Notes under the pieces: model-generated
Databases searched by the model: none
The model's input: the letters and a program-made list of their open reading frames with translations, nothing else
What the model was told of the DNA's origin: nothing
Translations under genes and position numbers: made by a program
Shown: in pieces, positions 17,294 through 27,992 of the stretch
How positions within the stretch are numbered: position 1 is the stretch's first letter
How the letters are laid out: each line of letters begins with the position of its first letter
Assembly: GCA_027600665.1 (NCBI GenBank)
Contig: JADGJL010000002.1
Span: 62,001-126,000 of the forward strand
Reading direction: 5' to 3'
Origin: Irineochytrium annulatum
Lineage: Eukaryota; Chytridiomycota; Chytridiomycetes; Chytridiales; Chytridiaceae
Length of the DNA stretch: 64,000 bases

Positions 17294-19042
17294 ATGAGAA
17301 CTAAAAAGTCGTTCCGCCAAGTAATTGCACTGCTCATGATGACGTCCTTGCTGCTGGCAGCTTGTACGGGCAGCGGCTCGGGAACGGGCCAGACCAGCAC
17401 GGGGGAAACCGGTTCGTCAGATACCGGCTCGGACAAAGACCTCGTGACGCTGCGAGTGCTCATCATGGAAACCGGCTCCAAGTGGAATACGCAGCAGAAC
17501 AACGAAGTGGCCAAGGCTATTGCCGAGAAGATCGGTGTCAAAATTGAATACGTTGAAGCAGACGAAAACAAATTCAATGTATTGCTTGCTGGCGGCGATC
17601 TGCCCGACCTGGTACGTACAGACGTGAACAAATATCAAAAACAGTTAATTGAAGGGGATCTAATCGTTCCGCTCGACGATCTGCTCGCTACATCCGGCAA
17701 AGACATTACGGCGAACATCGGTACTGTGGTCGAATACAGCAAAAAGAACTGGAGCAACGGCACCGGAAACCTGTATTTCCTGCCTCCCCAAGTGCAATCC
17801 AAACCGGGCACTTCCATTGCGCCAATTACCATAGGCCCGACGATTCGTTGGGACTGGTATAAGGAGATCGGCACCCCGGAAATGGCCACAATGGATGACT
17901 TGCTGGACGTTGTAGGAAAAATTGTGGAAAAGCACCCGCAGACCGAAGACGGCAAAAAAGTGTACGGCGTGTCCATGTGGCAAGATTGGGGATTATGGCC
18001 TTATACGATTCCGCCAATTATCTTTACCGAGAATGTAGGCACGACAAGCGACCTGACTGCAGCCAAAGTTGGCGGTAGCGATTTCATCAGCAACTTGACC
18101 GACGAATCCTCCAACTTCTGGACTGCACTTAACTTTTATAACAAGGCTCAACGCAGAGGATTGCTCGATCCGGATTCCCTGACGATGAAGAACAATGACT
18201 ATATGGCTAAGGCAACTGCAGGACAGATCGTTGTTGGCCCCGCCACCTGGGCGATGGGAGATTTCAATGCACAGCATGCCAAGGATGGCAAAGGATATCT
18301 GGTTGTGCCTGCCGGCAAACTGGCCTGGACGGGTGCAGTCAATCCGCTCGGATGGCAGGATAAAGCCTACAGCATATCCAAAACATCCAAACATCCTGAA
18401 AAAGCGATGGAATTCCTCAATTATATCTACTCCTATGAAGGTGCACGCACCATGTATAACGGCGTAGAAGGCAAGCACTGGAAGATGGTAGACGGCAAAC
18501 CGACACTTACCGACGAAACACTCGCATTGAAAGCAGCAGGCGGAGCTCCATACGAAGCAACCGGACTTTCACTGGATCGCAACATCATCGGTCTGGGCGG
18601 TGACATGGTCAATCCCGATGACAAAATGCCGGTCGACCTCTTTACCTCGGAGGAGGCGCTGTCCAAAGCGGCCACCCCGCTTGAGAAAGATTTTGCAGAA
18701 CACTATGGCGCTTCTTACTCGGGAGAGGTATTCAAAAACTTGATCGATCAAGGCAAACTAAATACGTTCACCAGCTGGATGGACGGCATGACGGACGAGG
18801 AGATCGTACAGCGGAACACTGTTCCAGGCGTAACCTTGGACGACAAATTGAAGAAACAGGAAGCAGAACTTAAAGAACTGGCAGCGCGCGAAGCGGCCAA
18901 AGTAATTCTTTCCAAGGATGAACAGGCATTCGAAGCAAATAAACAGGCAGCACTTGCGGCATTCAAAAAAGCAGGAGCAGATGATTTTACCGCCTGGTAT
19001 AACGCCGAAGTGCAGCGGCTTCGTCAAGCTCACGGGCTGTAA
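17294..19042 (+). CDS. Extracellular solute-binding lipoprotein of ABC importer 1
   Basis: 582 residues. A lipoprotein signal peptide ends in LLLAAC, with the lipidated Cys24, followed by a Gly/Ser/Thr-rich linker. The mature part is a large solute-binding protein of the LplA type, with the early phrases DLVTLRVLIME and LLAGGDLPDLVRTDVN and the later SISKTSKHPEKAMEFLNYIYS. It is anchored to the outer face of the membrane and delivers oligosaccharide to the two permeases. The start follows GGAGGG. The C-terminal about 60 residues are Lys/Glu/Ala-rich and probably helical. A terminator-like hairpin separates it from the hydrolase operon. Confidence 0.93.
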   Translation: MRTKKSFRQVIALLMMTSLLLAACTGSGSGTGQTSTGETGSSDTGSDKDLVTLRVLIMETGSKWNTQQNNEVAKAIAEKIGVKIEYVEADENKFNVLLAGGDLPDLVRTDVNKYQKQLIEGDLIVPLDDLLATSGKDITANIGTVVEYSKKNWSNGTGNLYFLPPQVQSKPGTSIAPITIGPTIRWDWYKEIGTPEMATMDDLLDVVGKIVEKHPQTEDGKKVYGVSMWQDWGLWPYTIPPIIFTENVGTTSDLTAAKVGGSDFISNLTDESSNFWTALNFYNKAQRRGLLDPDSLTMKNNDYMAKATAGQIVVGPATWAMGDFNAQHAKDGKGYLVVPAGKLAWTGAVNPLGWQDKAYSISKTSKHPEKAMEFLNYIYSYEGARTMYNGVEGKHWKMVDGKPTLTDETLALKAAGGAPYEATGLSLDRNIIGLGGDMVNPDDKMPVDLFTSEEALSKAATPLEKDFAEHYGASYSGEVFKNLIDQGKLNTFTSWMDGMTDEEIVQRNTVPGVTLDDKLKKQEAELKELAAREAAKVILSKDEQAFEANKQAALAAFKKAGADDFTAWYNAEVQRLRQAHGL

Positions 19043-19075
19043 TACGACTTCGCTCGCAACGACAAGCGTCACGAA

Positions 19076-19114
19076 GAGGGGCTAAAGCTGTGAAGTTTTA
19101 GCTCCTTTTCTTTT
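19076..19114 (+). terminator. Terminator-like hairpin between lipoprotein and hydrolase genes
   Basis: Stem GGGGCTAAA/TTTAGCTCC (one G-T pair) with a 10-nt loop, followed by TTTTCTTTT. No strong promoter is seen before the next gene, so partial read-through is likely. Confidence 0.75.
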
Positions 19115-19147
19115 AAAACATTCAGTCAAACGGGAGTTGATACAGCC

Positions 19148-22100
19148 GTGGAGCACATTATATCGACTGGCGGGAGGGATCTGCCGACGGAACGGAAAGG
19201 AAGCGCTGTTCAGACGGATGCATTCACGTGGCGTGCCTCATGGATCTGGGGAGAAGGCGAGGACTGGCCGCGCAACGAATGGCGTTGTTTTCGCCGGGAA
19301 TTCGAATGGCATCATGGGGACCATGGAAGCGCTGAGGTAACCATCACGGCAGATGCCCGATATGTGTTATATGTCAACGGAGTGCTGTGCGGAAGAGGAC
19401 CCAATCGCTCTTGGCCTTTTGAACTTAACTATCACGTGCATGAAGTGGGCCATCTGCTGCATTCCGGTCATAATACGCTGGCTGTACTTGTTATCAGCTA
19501 TGGTGTAGCTACGTTCGCGTATCTGCCGGGAAGGGGCGGGCTTCTCGCTCAACTGGAGTCCGTTCACTATGAGGCTGATGGGGGTTACCTGAGAAGAGAA
19601 CTTATTGTGGGTACGGATGCATCCTGGCAGACCGCTCTGCATGACGGATATGAACCAAGGTCGGCGCGCATGTCCTGTCAGCTTGGCTTTGCCGAACAGG
19701 TTGATGCTCGGTGCTGGAATGATCGTTGGCAAGGAGTTGAAACCTTGTTGCTCGAAGAGCAAGGCATTTGGACTCCTGCCCGCATCATCGGCTCGCCTGG
19801 CGATGCGCCGTGGGAATGTTTGGTTGCAAATGATATTCCGGAACTGACGGAGCAAGAAGTATGGCCTGTCCGAGTGGAATCATTGAAAGAAGCATCTCTT
19901 GTGTCCTGGACGCATGTGCTTGATGTACGTGAGGCGATGGAGCCGACAAGTCGGATGCACGCCAATCCAGTATCCTTTGCCGGTTATATCGCAGCAGTCA
20001 TTCGCGCAAGTAGCGAAGCCGAAGCAGTTGTCGGATTTTTCAGCGCATTCCATGCTCTTCGCGGCATCACGCTTAACGGCTCATATTACCCTGCATCAGA
20101 TATGGAGGGAGAACGGCCGCGCAGGCTTCAGCGGGTTAAGTTGCGGCAGGGGGAGAATCTGCTGCTGATCGAGCTGGCAGGGCAGGATCATGGCGGAGGA
20201 CTGCACTTCGGAATCGACTGCGATCTTCCGTTTACGGTTGTGTCGCCATTCGATGATGCGCCCATGAGCAACACACCATTTGTCCTGATTGGTCCGTTTG
20301 CCACCCTCGTGCATATCGACCACCAGCCGGATCGCGATCCAATCCGTGCATATCAGGGCTTTGGCGGCAATCAGCCTCTGGACGAGAAGGCATTTCCGGA
20401 CGCCGATGCATATCTGCGATGCCGCAGCTTGGCTTCCGTCCCTGAACTTGATCCGTTCCGCAGCTGGATGAAGCCATTCCCCGAGAGGCTTAGCTCGGAA
20501 GCTTCAATCTTTGCGTCCAGCATCTGGAAGATGCAGGCGCAGGCGCGTCCCGTTCCTGCGGACTTTCAGCAGGTATGCGTCGCCAATCGGCAGCCGGCAA
20601 TCGTGCCGACAAGCTCTGGCGGAAGGAGCACGGAGCTGATTCTGGACTTTGGCCGCGAATGGTCAGGCTATCTGCGATTCGAGGTCGATGCGGGGGAAAG
20701 CACCGTCATCGACGCGTATGGCTTCGAGTATATGGACGGCGACTGGCGACAGGATACCTTTGGTGTGGATAATACGCTTCGCTACGTATGCCGCGAAGGC
20801 AGACAACGCTACGAATCGCCGATTCGGCGCGGACTTCGTTATCTCATGCTTACCATACACGGGAATGCGAGACCCGTGCGACTGTTCGGCATTAGCCTTG
20901 TGCAAAGCAACTATCCGGTGGCAGAGATCGGCCGATTCCATAGTTCGGACGCGATCCTTAATGACATTTGGGAGATCAGCAAGCATACTACCCGACTGTG
21001 TATGGAAGATACATTTGTGGATTGTCCCACGTATGAACAGGTATTTTGGGTTGGCGACAGCCGTAATGAAGCGCTCGTGAACTACTATGTATTCGGTGCA
21101 ACAGATATCGTAAAACATTGTCTGCAGCTTGTTCCGGGATCAAGCCGGCAATCGCCGCTCTATGTGAATCAGGTGCCCAGCGGCTGGAGCAGCGTGATTC
21201 CAAACTGGACGTTTTTCTGGGTCACTGCTTGCCTTGAATATGTCCGTCATACAGGAAGCAGAGACTTTGCAGCGAAAATCTGGCCAAAGGTAAAGTTCAC
21301 GCTCGATCACTATATCTCACACATCGATGCCAGAGGACTATTGTTCATTGAAGCCTGGAATCTGCTGGACTGGGCACCATTGGAGCAGCCGAACGACGGA
21401 ACGGTCACCCATCAAAATGCGATATTTGCGCGCACGCTGGCAGATGCGGCCCAATTGGCCGAATTGGCAGGTTGCGCAGAAGACAGCCCATACTACTGTT
21501 CCGCATCGGAAAGAGTAGCCCGCGCCATAAACAGTTATCTATGGAGTGAGGATCGGCAGGCTTATATGGACTGCATTCATGCCGATGGCTCTCTTTCCAG
21601 CACCTATAGTATGCAGACGCAGGTCATGGCGCTGGTTACCGGCATTGCAGTTGATGAGCGAAAGGAGAAGCTCAACGCATATTTAACATCGCCACCTGAA
21701 GATTTTGTAGCCATAGGCAGTCCGTTCATGACGTTTTTCTATTATGAAGCGCTGGTGATGCACGGCAAGACGGATCTAATGCTCCGGGACATGAGAGAGA
21801 AGTTTGGGGAAATGGTGAAACATGAGGCGACCACTTGCTGGGAGATGTATCCGGGATTTGCCGAGAATCGGCCCCATCCGAAATACCTGACACGCAGTCA
21901 TTGCCACGCCTGGTCGGCAGCACCAGGTTACTTTTTGGGAACATCCGTGCTCGGGGTTCGCCCGATTGCAGACGGTTGGACACAAGTTAAGGTTGCCCCC
22001 CAGCCTTGCAATCTGCAATGGGCAAAAGGAGCTGTACCTCTGCCTGGCAACGGAAGGATCGACGTGAAATGGGAGATTCGGGAAGAGGAAGGTAGCGAGC

Positions 22101-22198
22101 CCACGTTTCATTTGGAGGTATGTGCTCCGAAAGAAATTGCAATTGTAATGGAAGCACCTGAAGGATACCGACCAGTACTGGTACACAGGACATTATGA
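19148..22198 (+). CDS. GH78-type alpha-L-rhamnosidase-like protein
   Basis: 1016 residues from a GTG start (weak site CGGGAG). No signal peptide. The N-terminal beta domains contain TADARYVLYVNGVLCGRGP, the usual rhamnosidase N-domain phrase. An (alpha/alpha)6 barrel spans about 600-920, with DCPTYEQVFWVGDSRNEA (candidate general acid Glu630), EAWNLLDWAP, and TTCWEMYPGF (candidate general base Glu899). A C-terminal beta domain starts at VKVAPQP. GH78 enzymes release terminal L-rhamnose, here from imported oligosaccharides. The DCPTYEQ form of the acid motif differs from the DCPQRDE form of classical members, so specificity may differ. First gene of a five-gene operon. Confidence 0.82.
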   Translation: MEHIISTGGRDLPTERKGSAVQTDAFTWRASWIWGEGEDWPRNEWRCFRREFEWHHGDHGSAEVTITADARYVLYVNGVLCGRGPNRSWPFELNYHVHEVGHLLHSGHNTLAVLVISYGVATFAYLPGRGGLLAQLESVHYEADGGYLRRELIVGTDASWQTALHDGYEPRSARMSCQLGFAEQVDARCWNDRWQGVETLLLEEQGIWTPARIIGSPGDAPWECLVANDIPELTEQEVWPVRVESLKEASLVSWTHVLDVREAMEPTSRMHANPVSFAGYIAAVIRASSEAEAVVGFFSAFHALRGITLNGSYYPASDMEGERPRRLQRVKLRQGENLLLIELAGQDHGGGLHFGIDCDLPFTVVSPFDDAPMSNTPFVLIGPFATLVHIDHQPDRDPIRAYQGFGGNQPLDEKAFPDADAYLRCRSLASVPELDPFRSWMKPFPERLSSEASIFASSIWKMQAQARPVPADFQQVCVANRQPAIVPTSSGGRSTELILDFGREWSGYLRFEVDAGESTVIDAYGFEYMDGDWRQDTFGVDNTLRYVCREGRQRYESPIRRGLRYLMLTIHGNARPVRLFGISLVQSNYPVAEIGRFHSSDAILNDIWEISKHTTRLCMEDTFVDCPTYEQVFWVGDSRNEALVNYYVFGATDIVKHCLQLVPGSSRQSPLYVNQVPSGWSSVIPNWTFFWVTACLEYVRHTGSRDFAAKIWPKVKFTLDHYISHIDARGLLFIEAWNLLDWAPLEQPNDGTVTHQNAIFARTLADAAQLAELAGCAEDSPYYCSASERVARAINSYLWSEDRQAYMDCIHADGSLSSTYSMQTQVMALVTGIAVDERKEKLNAYLTSPPEDFVAIGSPFMTFFYYEALVMHGKTDLMLRDMREKFGEMVKHEATTCWEMYPGFAENRPHPKYLTRSHCHAWSAAPGYFLGTSVLGVRPIADGWTQVKVAPQPCNLQWAKGAVPLPGNGRIDVKWEIREEEGSEPTFHLEVCAPKEIAIVMEAPEGYRPVLVHRTL

Positions 22199-25100
22199 GT
22201 GCACATGCAAAGCGAAACTGATCAAGAATGGAGAATTAGCGCGATGACACACATCTCATATTACCGTTCAGATGAGAGTAAACGCTTTCTGGACGAAGTT
22301 CAGGACGAGGCCTACGCCCGCTCCTCGTTGCATGGGGATGCATGGGTGGAGATGGACAGCCGCATTGCAATCCGCTGTACGACAGACAAAGTGCAAATTT
22401 CAATAGCACCCCGCAATGCCGATGCAGAGCCATCACCTGATTTCAGATATGCCAATCACCACAACGCTCACAATTCTGCCATCAAAGAAACATTACTTCT
22501 GTCCGGAATCTGGCGTATGAAGGGAGGCGAAGCAGCTGATCATGGAGATCCCGCGCCTGCGACGGGCTGGTATGGACGAAAAGCTCGGGCGAGTGAAGGC
22601 ATGCGGGAACGCTGGTACGAACCGGCTCACGATCGAAGCGATTGGCTGGAAGTCAGCGTACCCACAACGGTGCAAAAAGCGCTGGTTGATCAGGAACTGC
22701 TCGATGATCCCCACTGGAATACCAACACGATCGATGAACTGGAGAATCACGGTATGCCTGAAGAGACCCCCGTCTGGTTCCGCAGGACACGTGTGGAATG
22801 CGAGGAATGGTGGTTTGCTACATCATTTGAACTGCCTGAAGAATGGGTGGGAGGCCGACTCTCCTTGCAATTCGACGGGATCGACTACTCGGGCACCGTA
22901 TTTTTTAATGGCGCATCACTGGGACATCATCAGGGCATGTTTGGCGGCCCAATTCATGATATTACAGACTTGGTTCGACATGATAAATCCAATGTGGTTG
23001 TTGTTCGACTGGACCCTGCACCTCAAAGTTGGAACGGCCTGATGAAGCCCAGTCCGGGCTTTGGCTGGCATTATGGACACCTGATTTCACTCGGCATCTG
23101 GAAGGATGTACGGGTGGTGGCCGAACCGGACATCGCTTTGCTTGATCCGTATGTTGTAACCCTGTCCCACACCTCGGATGAAGCTGTGCTTCACTTGGAG
23201 TTTACGGCTGAGAGTAATCTCGTTGAGCAAGTGGAATTATCCATCAAAGGCTGTATCCGATCGAAGAAATCGAAAACGAGTGTGGATTCATTTGACCCTG
23301 ATAACCAGACACTTTGCCAAAGGGATACCCATTTTACGTATTCCATTGAAGTGCCATATGGCCGCAGCAAATTCAGTACCGTAATCAGACTGACTGATCC
23401 CGAGGTTTGGTGGCCGACGGGTTACGGGGAACAGCCTCTCTATGAGCTTGTGTTATCTGGATCTAATTCTGGACCCATTAACGTTGGCGAAGCTCACACG
23501 TCTTTTGGCATCCGTACGATTGAAATGCGTCCTCTGAACGATGCAGCACCGGAAACGGAATATCGCTGGCAGTTTGTCATCAATGGCGAGCCCATGTTCA
23601 TCAAAGGCGCGAACTGGTGTTGGCCTGATGCCATGCTTGACCAGCAGAATGGGCAGTATGAACGACTGCTGGAGCTCGCCCGCAGGGGAAATGTGCAGAT
23701 GCTCCGGGCATGGGGCGGCGGCTTGGTGGAAAGTGACGAATTTTATAATCTGTGTGATGAAAAAGGCATTATGGTCTATCAGGAATTCCCGCTCTGCTGG
23801 GGTCCACCCGATTCACCACTGACGGACCTTGGCGTTTTTGACCGCCAGACCACCATTTCAGTGAAACGGCTCAGAAACCACCCTTCCTTGATCATGTGGG
23901 GGGGAGGCAATGAGAACGGCAATCATGGCGGTGCAGATGAAGGATTATTTTTGGTCGGAAAAAGATGCCGTGGATACGATCCATCCCGTCCGTTCCATCG
24001 AACCGATCCATGGGGCGGAAGTGTGCATAACTGGAACGTATATCACGGGGGTGAATCCCTGGATGAGGCAACGTTAGCGATGCCATCGGTGTTTTACGGC
24101 GAATTCGGCATTCCAAGTCAGACCAATGTTTCAAGCTGTCTACGCTATATGCCGGAAGAAGCGTTGGCGTCATTTCCTCCAACGGAAGATAGCAGGGGTT
24201 GGAAAGCGCATTTTCACCAGTTCGGTCTGAAGGATATCATTAAAGTCATGCGCTACGCGGCGTACGGACCGATCCGCAACTGGCAGGACTACATCACGTA
24301 TTCTCAGACTGCTCAAGGTGATGCGATTCGACTGACCGCTGATGTACAGAGGGCGGGAACAGGAAGAGATAAGAGCGGCTTCTGGTACTACAAATTCACG
24401 GATTGTTTTCCCGGACATTCGTGGGCGGTGGTCGATTATTACGGAACAGCCAAGCTTTCCTATTATCGTGCCAAACAGGCTTCACGTCCGCAAAATGCCT
24501 TCATCACCTGCACCAAACTGGATGCGTGGCAACCGGATGAGACATTCCGCGCAGCACTGCATGTCGTGAACGATTCGCGTAACGTCCTGATCCATGCAGC
24601 TATCCAAGTCTCGATGTACGACAGCCAATTAACCGAGTTGATGAAGTGGAATTATCCGGCTCTAACCTTGAAGACCGGGCAGGCGTACTGCATTGATCAA
24701 CTGGAAGTCATGTTGCCGGAAGAATCAGCAATTCGGCCGTTCCTGATTGTTGTCACGCTTCATGAAAGCAATGGCAATCTCTTGTCCGATCAGTGGTATT
24801 GGTTCAATGCCCAGCCGAAGACTCCAGAGCTGATCACGTTTGAGAGGGAGCACCGCCATCAAGCAAACGAATACCCTGGCGATGAGGCCAAGCAGGCATT
24901 TGCATTGTACGCCGAACTCTCCGATGCACCGCTGCGTGAACTCCCGCGGACTACGCTTGAATGGTCTGTCGAGACCCAGGACCAGAACGGCTTCATTGTC
25001 ATTCGAAACATGGGAAACGTGCCTGCGATTCGAGTGATGATTCACCATTTTCCAGACGAGTGGAGTTGTTATCTGGATGACAATGATTTTGGACTGCTTG

Positions 25101-25228
25101 CGGAAGAAGAAAGACGCATCCCGTTTGAAATCGGGCCTGACGTAATGCTGGACGGCCTTACGGTAAGTGCCTGGAATGCGTTTGAGATATCCCGAAGTGG
25201 CGTGCCCATCACAAATAAATCGTGCTGA
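22199..25228 (+). CDS. GH2 family beta-mannosidase-like glycosidase
   Basis: 1009 residues; the GTG start directly follows the stop of the previous gene, and in-frame ATGs at 22205 and 22244 are alternatives. No signal peptide. The GH2 order is clear: a sugar-binding domain (WYEPAHDRSDWLEVSVPTT, FDGIDYSGTVFFNG), an Ig-like domain, then a TIM-barrel with acid/base Glu572 in WGGGNENGN and nucleophile Glu635 in VFYGEFGIPS. The phrases VWWPTGYGEQPLY and FIKGANWCWPDAM are typical of beta-mannosidases and exo-beta-glucosaminidases rather than beta-galactosidases. It removes non-reducing beta-linked mannose-type residues in the cytoplasm. The N-terminal about 85 residues are unusual and hold no recognisable domain. 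Confidence 0.85.
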   Translation: MHMQSETDQEWRISAMTHISYYRSDESKRFLDEVQDEAYARSSLHGDAWVEMDSRIAIRCTTDKVQISIAPRNADAEPSPDFRYANHHNAHNSAIKETLLLSGIWRMKGGEAADHGDPAPATGWYGRKARASEGMRERWYEPAHDRSDWLEVSVPTTVQKALVDQELLDDPHWNTNTIDELENHGMPEETPVWFRRTRVECEEWWFATSFELPEEWVGGRLSLQFDGIDYSGTVFFNGASLGHHQGMFGGPIHDITDLVRHDKSNVVVVRLDPAPQSWNGLMKPSPGFGWHYGHLISLGIWKDVRVVAEPDIALLDPYVVTLSHTSDEAVLHLEFTAESNLVEQVELSIKGCIRSKKSKTSVDSFDPDNQTLCQRDTHFTYSIEVPYGRSKFSTVIRLTDPEVWWPTGYGEQPLYELVLSGSNSGPINVGEAHTSFGIRTIEMRPLNDAAPETEYRWQFVINGEPMFIKGANWCWPDAMLDQQNGQYERLLELARRGNVQMLRAWGGGLVESDEFYNLCDEKGIMVYQEFPLCWGPPDSPLTDLGVFDRQTTISVKRLRNHPSLIMWGGGNENGNHGGADEGLFLVGKRCRGYDPSRPFHRTDPWGGSVHNWNVYHGGESLDEATLAMPSVFYGEFGIPSQTNVSSCLRYMPEEALASFPPTEDSRGWKAHFHQFGLKDIIKVMRYAAYGPIRNWQDYITYSQTAQGDAIRLTADVQRAGTGRDKSGFWYYKFTDCFPGHSWAVVDYYGTAKLSYYRAKQASRPQNAFITCTKLDAWQPDETFRAALHVVNDSRNVLIHAAIQVSMYDSQLTELMKWNYPALTLKTGQAYCIDQLEVMLPEESAIRPFLIVVTLHESNGNLLSDQWYWFNAQPKTPELITFEREHRHQANEYPGDEAKQAFALYAELSDAPLRELPRTTLEWSVETQDQNGFIVIRNMGNVPAIRVMIHHFPDEWSCYLDDNDFGLLAEEERRIPFEIGPDVMLDGLTVSAWNAFEISRSGVPITNKSC

Positions 25229-25249
25229 CTGACAGGAAGGAGCGACAAC

Positions 25250-27967
25250 ATGACATCCATGGAGAATATGACGGAATTGAAGGAAAAATCAGGATCTGAC
25301 GAATGGTGTGCCCAGTGGATTACACGCCCCGTAGTCCAGCCTCATGACTGGATTTCATATCAGGCGGAGGTCATTCTCAGCGTGGAAGAAGGCGGTGCAG
25401 CATTTCTGTTCGGTTATCGCGACGAAGGCAATCACTGTGGTATTGAACTGCTTGAGCCTGAAGAAGATGCACAGCAGACACACGTGTGCATATACCGCGT
25501 TGAAGAAGACGTACGCCAGGTTCTGGGGAAAATGGTTTTACCTGCACTTCATAAGCTTTCTCCACGTCTATCACTCAAGATAAGTACGGAAGACGGAGAA
25601 TGGCAGGTATCCGTCGATGAACATTACACGCATCGCTGTATGGCAGCGGATTATGAAGGAACGATTGCATTCCGGACGACAGTCGGGCAAAAAGCAACCT
25701 TCCGTGATCTAAAGCTCAGCGGGAGTGATGGCTGCGTGCTGTACTCCAACCGCTTTTATGATCCGCAGACGACTCATTTTACCACAGATACAATTAGCCC
25801 TTCGGGGAATGGACTTGTGCTTGCGGAAAATATGCTGTCGATCTGTGAGGCCCCCCTTCCTGTTGACAGCCCTCTGTTTCGCAAAACATTTGAATTGCCG
25901 TCGTCCGCAGTTGAAGCCAGATTGCGCATCTATTCGGTAGGTTGGTATGAGCTCTGCATCAACGGGAACCGGGCAGATAACCGAGTTCTGGCTCCAGCCA
26001 ATTCGCCATATTCCCGCAGAATGCTCTATGACACCTATGACGTGACCCATCTGCTTCAAGACAAAGATAACGTACTCGGCGTGTGGCTCGGGAATGGTTA
26101 CCATTTCAATTATTCACGGTGGGGATGGAAATGGAATCAGGATAAAGCCTTTATCATGCAATTGGACCTCCAGTTTGAGGATGGCAGCAAGCGTACGATC
26201 ATAACCGATAAATCCTGGTCATTCGCGTCAAGCCCGATACGTTCCAATGATATCTATGACGGAGAGTCCTATGATGCACGACAGGAGCACATCGGTTGGG
26301 ATCAACCGGGATTTCTTGAAAACGGAAAGTGGTCGAGGGCAGTAACTGCCGAACCACCTGTCGGCAAGCTTGAAGCGAACATTCAACCTCCTGTTGTACC
26401 TCACAACCCGGTCGAGCCCATCGCTGTCTTAAGGCCACGTCCAGGCGTGGACGTATACGATTTTGGTCAGAACATGGCAGGGTGGGTTCGCATTCAGGTA
26501 ACAGGCCCGGAAGGCAGTCAAGTGATGCTGAGATACAGCGAACTGGTCGATGAACAAGGCAACATTGATCCCTGGACGAATCGAAATGCCAAAGCAACCG
26601 ACACATACATTCTCCGTGCGGAGGCGGAAGAACGTTATGAACCTCGCTTCACGTATCACGGCTTCCGTTATGTGGAAGTCAGCGGTGAAACAGATCATCT
26701 CTCCATTCAGGCCATTCCGATTCATGCAGACGTAGAGCCGGCAGGCAGCTTTGAATGTTCAGATGAAGGGCTCAATCAGCTCTACAGTAATATTCGATGG
26801 TCGTACCTCAACAATCTGGTCAGCATACCCACGGACTGCTGTCAGCGAGATGAACGTACGCCTTGTCTCATGGATTCTGCTGTTGTTGAGGAAGCCGGCA
26901 TGCACCATTTCAACATGCAGAATTATTATCGCAAATGGCTCGGAGATATTGAAGAAAGCATGACCAACCCGGACTGGAGCGGGGACAAAGTGTTTCTTCC
27001 TTGGCGTCTCTATCAGCATTATAACGATCTGGATATTTTACGCCAGCGTTATCCGTCCATGAAAGCATATATTGACCATCTGCATCACTTATGGCCAGAC
27101 CATCAGGTGAAGGAGGGCTTTGGGGACTGGTGTCCTCCCAATGATGATGGTTGGGAAAATTACTTTCACGAAGTCGAACTGGTGAATACAAGTATTTACT
27201 ACAAAATCACGTCCATTGTTGCCGAAACGGCGATGATCCTGGACATGAGCGCAGATCATGAACATTATTCGAAGCTGGCTCGGGATATCAACCAGGCCTT
27301 TCATCGCCATTGGGACGTGGGGAACGGCGTTTACAGCAGCGGTTCCCAGACCGCTCAGCTTCTGCCGCTCGCTTTTGGCATGGTGCCGGTCAAAGAGCGG
27401 GCCTCAGCCGCAAAACGGCTTGTGGAAGCTATTGGGGAACACGACGGTCATCTTCATACAGGCATCTATGGCACCAGATATCTGATTGACGTACTGGCGG
27501 ACTACGGATACATCGATGTTGCCTATGAGCTTCTGAGCAAAAAGGAATATCCCGGGTTCGGATACCAGATTGAACGCGGAGCAACGACGCTCTGGGAGCA
27601 ATGGAGCGAGAAAGGTGGCATGCATTCCCATGACCACGCCATGTTCGGGGGCATCAGCGTTTCTTTTTACACGCGGCTGGCTGGTATTAGGCCCGACTCT
27701 CCCGGTTACGAAAAAATATGGATTGAGCCGATGATCCCCTCGAAGTTGGAAAGGGTGAGCGCTTCGCTCAGGACGGCACATGGACTCATTGCAGTAACTT
27801 GGAAAAAAGACGAGGCAGGGCTTCATATGGAGGTGACGATCCCTGAAGGAACCACAGCCACGTTTGTCGTGCCGGCTGATATGGTAAATGCCGTGAATCT
27901 ACGCCGTTCTCACACATTGAACCCGGGACAACACATCTTCTCCATCCCAATCCATACGATCCAATAA
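25250..27967 (+). CDS. GH78 alpha-L-rhamnosidase
   Basis: 905 residues behind GGAAGGAG; no signal peptide. Before the catalytic domain, residues 1-180 form a laminin-G/concanavalin-like region. An N-domain ([19 protein letters not shown]... [19 protein letters not shown]) and the phrase [14 protein letters not shown] are both classical GH78. The (alpha/alpha)6 barrel begins with [11 protein letters not shown] (candidate general acid Glu535). [11 protein letters not shown] follows, then TTLWEQW (candidate general base Glu783). It frees L-rhamnose from imported oligosaccharides. The second cysteine in DCCQRDE replaces the common proline. No L-rhamnose isomerase or kinase lies in the window. Confidence 0.92.
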   Translation: MTSMENMTELKEKSGSDEWCAQWITRPVVQPHDWISYQAEVILSVEEGGAAFLFGYRDEGNHCGIELLEPEEDAQQTHVCIYRVEEDVRQVLGKMVLPALHKLSPRLSLKISTEDGEWQVSVDEHYTHRCMAADYEGTIAFRTTVGQKATFRDLKLSGSDGCVLYSNRFYDPQTTHFTTDTISPSGNGLVLAENMLSICEAPLPVDSPLFRKTFELPSSAVEARLRIYSVGWYELCINGNRADNRVLAPANSPYSRRMLYDTYDVTHLLQDKDNVLGVWLGNGYHFNYSRWGWKWNQDKAFIMQLDLQFEDGSKRTIITDKSWSFASSPIRSNDIYDGESYDARQEHIGWDQPGFLENGKWSRAVTAEPPVGKLEANIQPPVVPHNPVEPIAVLRPRPGVDVYDFGQNMAGWVRIQVTGPEGSQVMLRYSELVDEQGNIDPWTNRNAKATDTYILRAEAEERYEPRFTYHGFRYVEVSGETDHLSIQAIPIHADVEPAGSFECSDEGLNQLYSNIRWSYLNNLVSIPTDCCQRDERTPCLMDSAVVEEAGMHHFNMQNYYRKWLGDIEESMTNPDWSGDKVFLPWRLYQHYNDLDILRQRYPSMKAYIDHLHHLWPDHQVKEGFGDWCPPNDDGWENYFHEVELVNTSIYYKITSIVAETAMILDMSADHEHYSKLARDINQAFHRHWDVGNGVYSSGSQTAQLLPLAFGMVPVKERASAAKRLVEAIGEHDGHLHTGIYGTRYLIDVLADYGYIDVAYELLSKKEYPGFGYQIERGATTLWEQWSEKGGMHSHDHAMFGGISVSFYTRLAGIRPDSPGYEKIWIEPMIPSKLERVSASLRTAHGLIAVTWKKDEAGLHMEVTIPEGTTATFVVPADMVNAVNLRRSHTLNPGQHIFSIPIHTIQ

Positions 27968-27992
27968 AATATGCAGAAAAGGGGAAATACAG

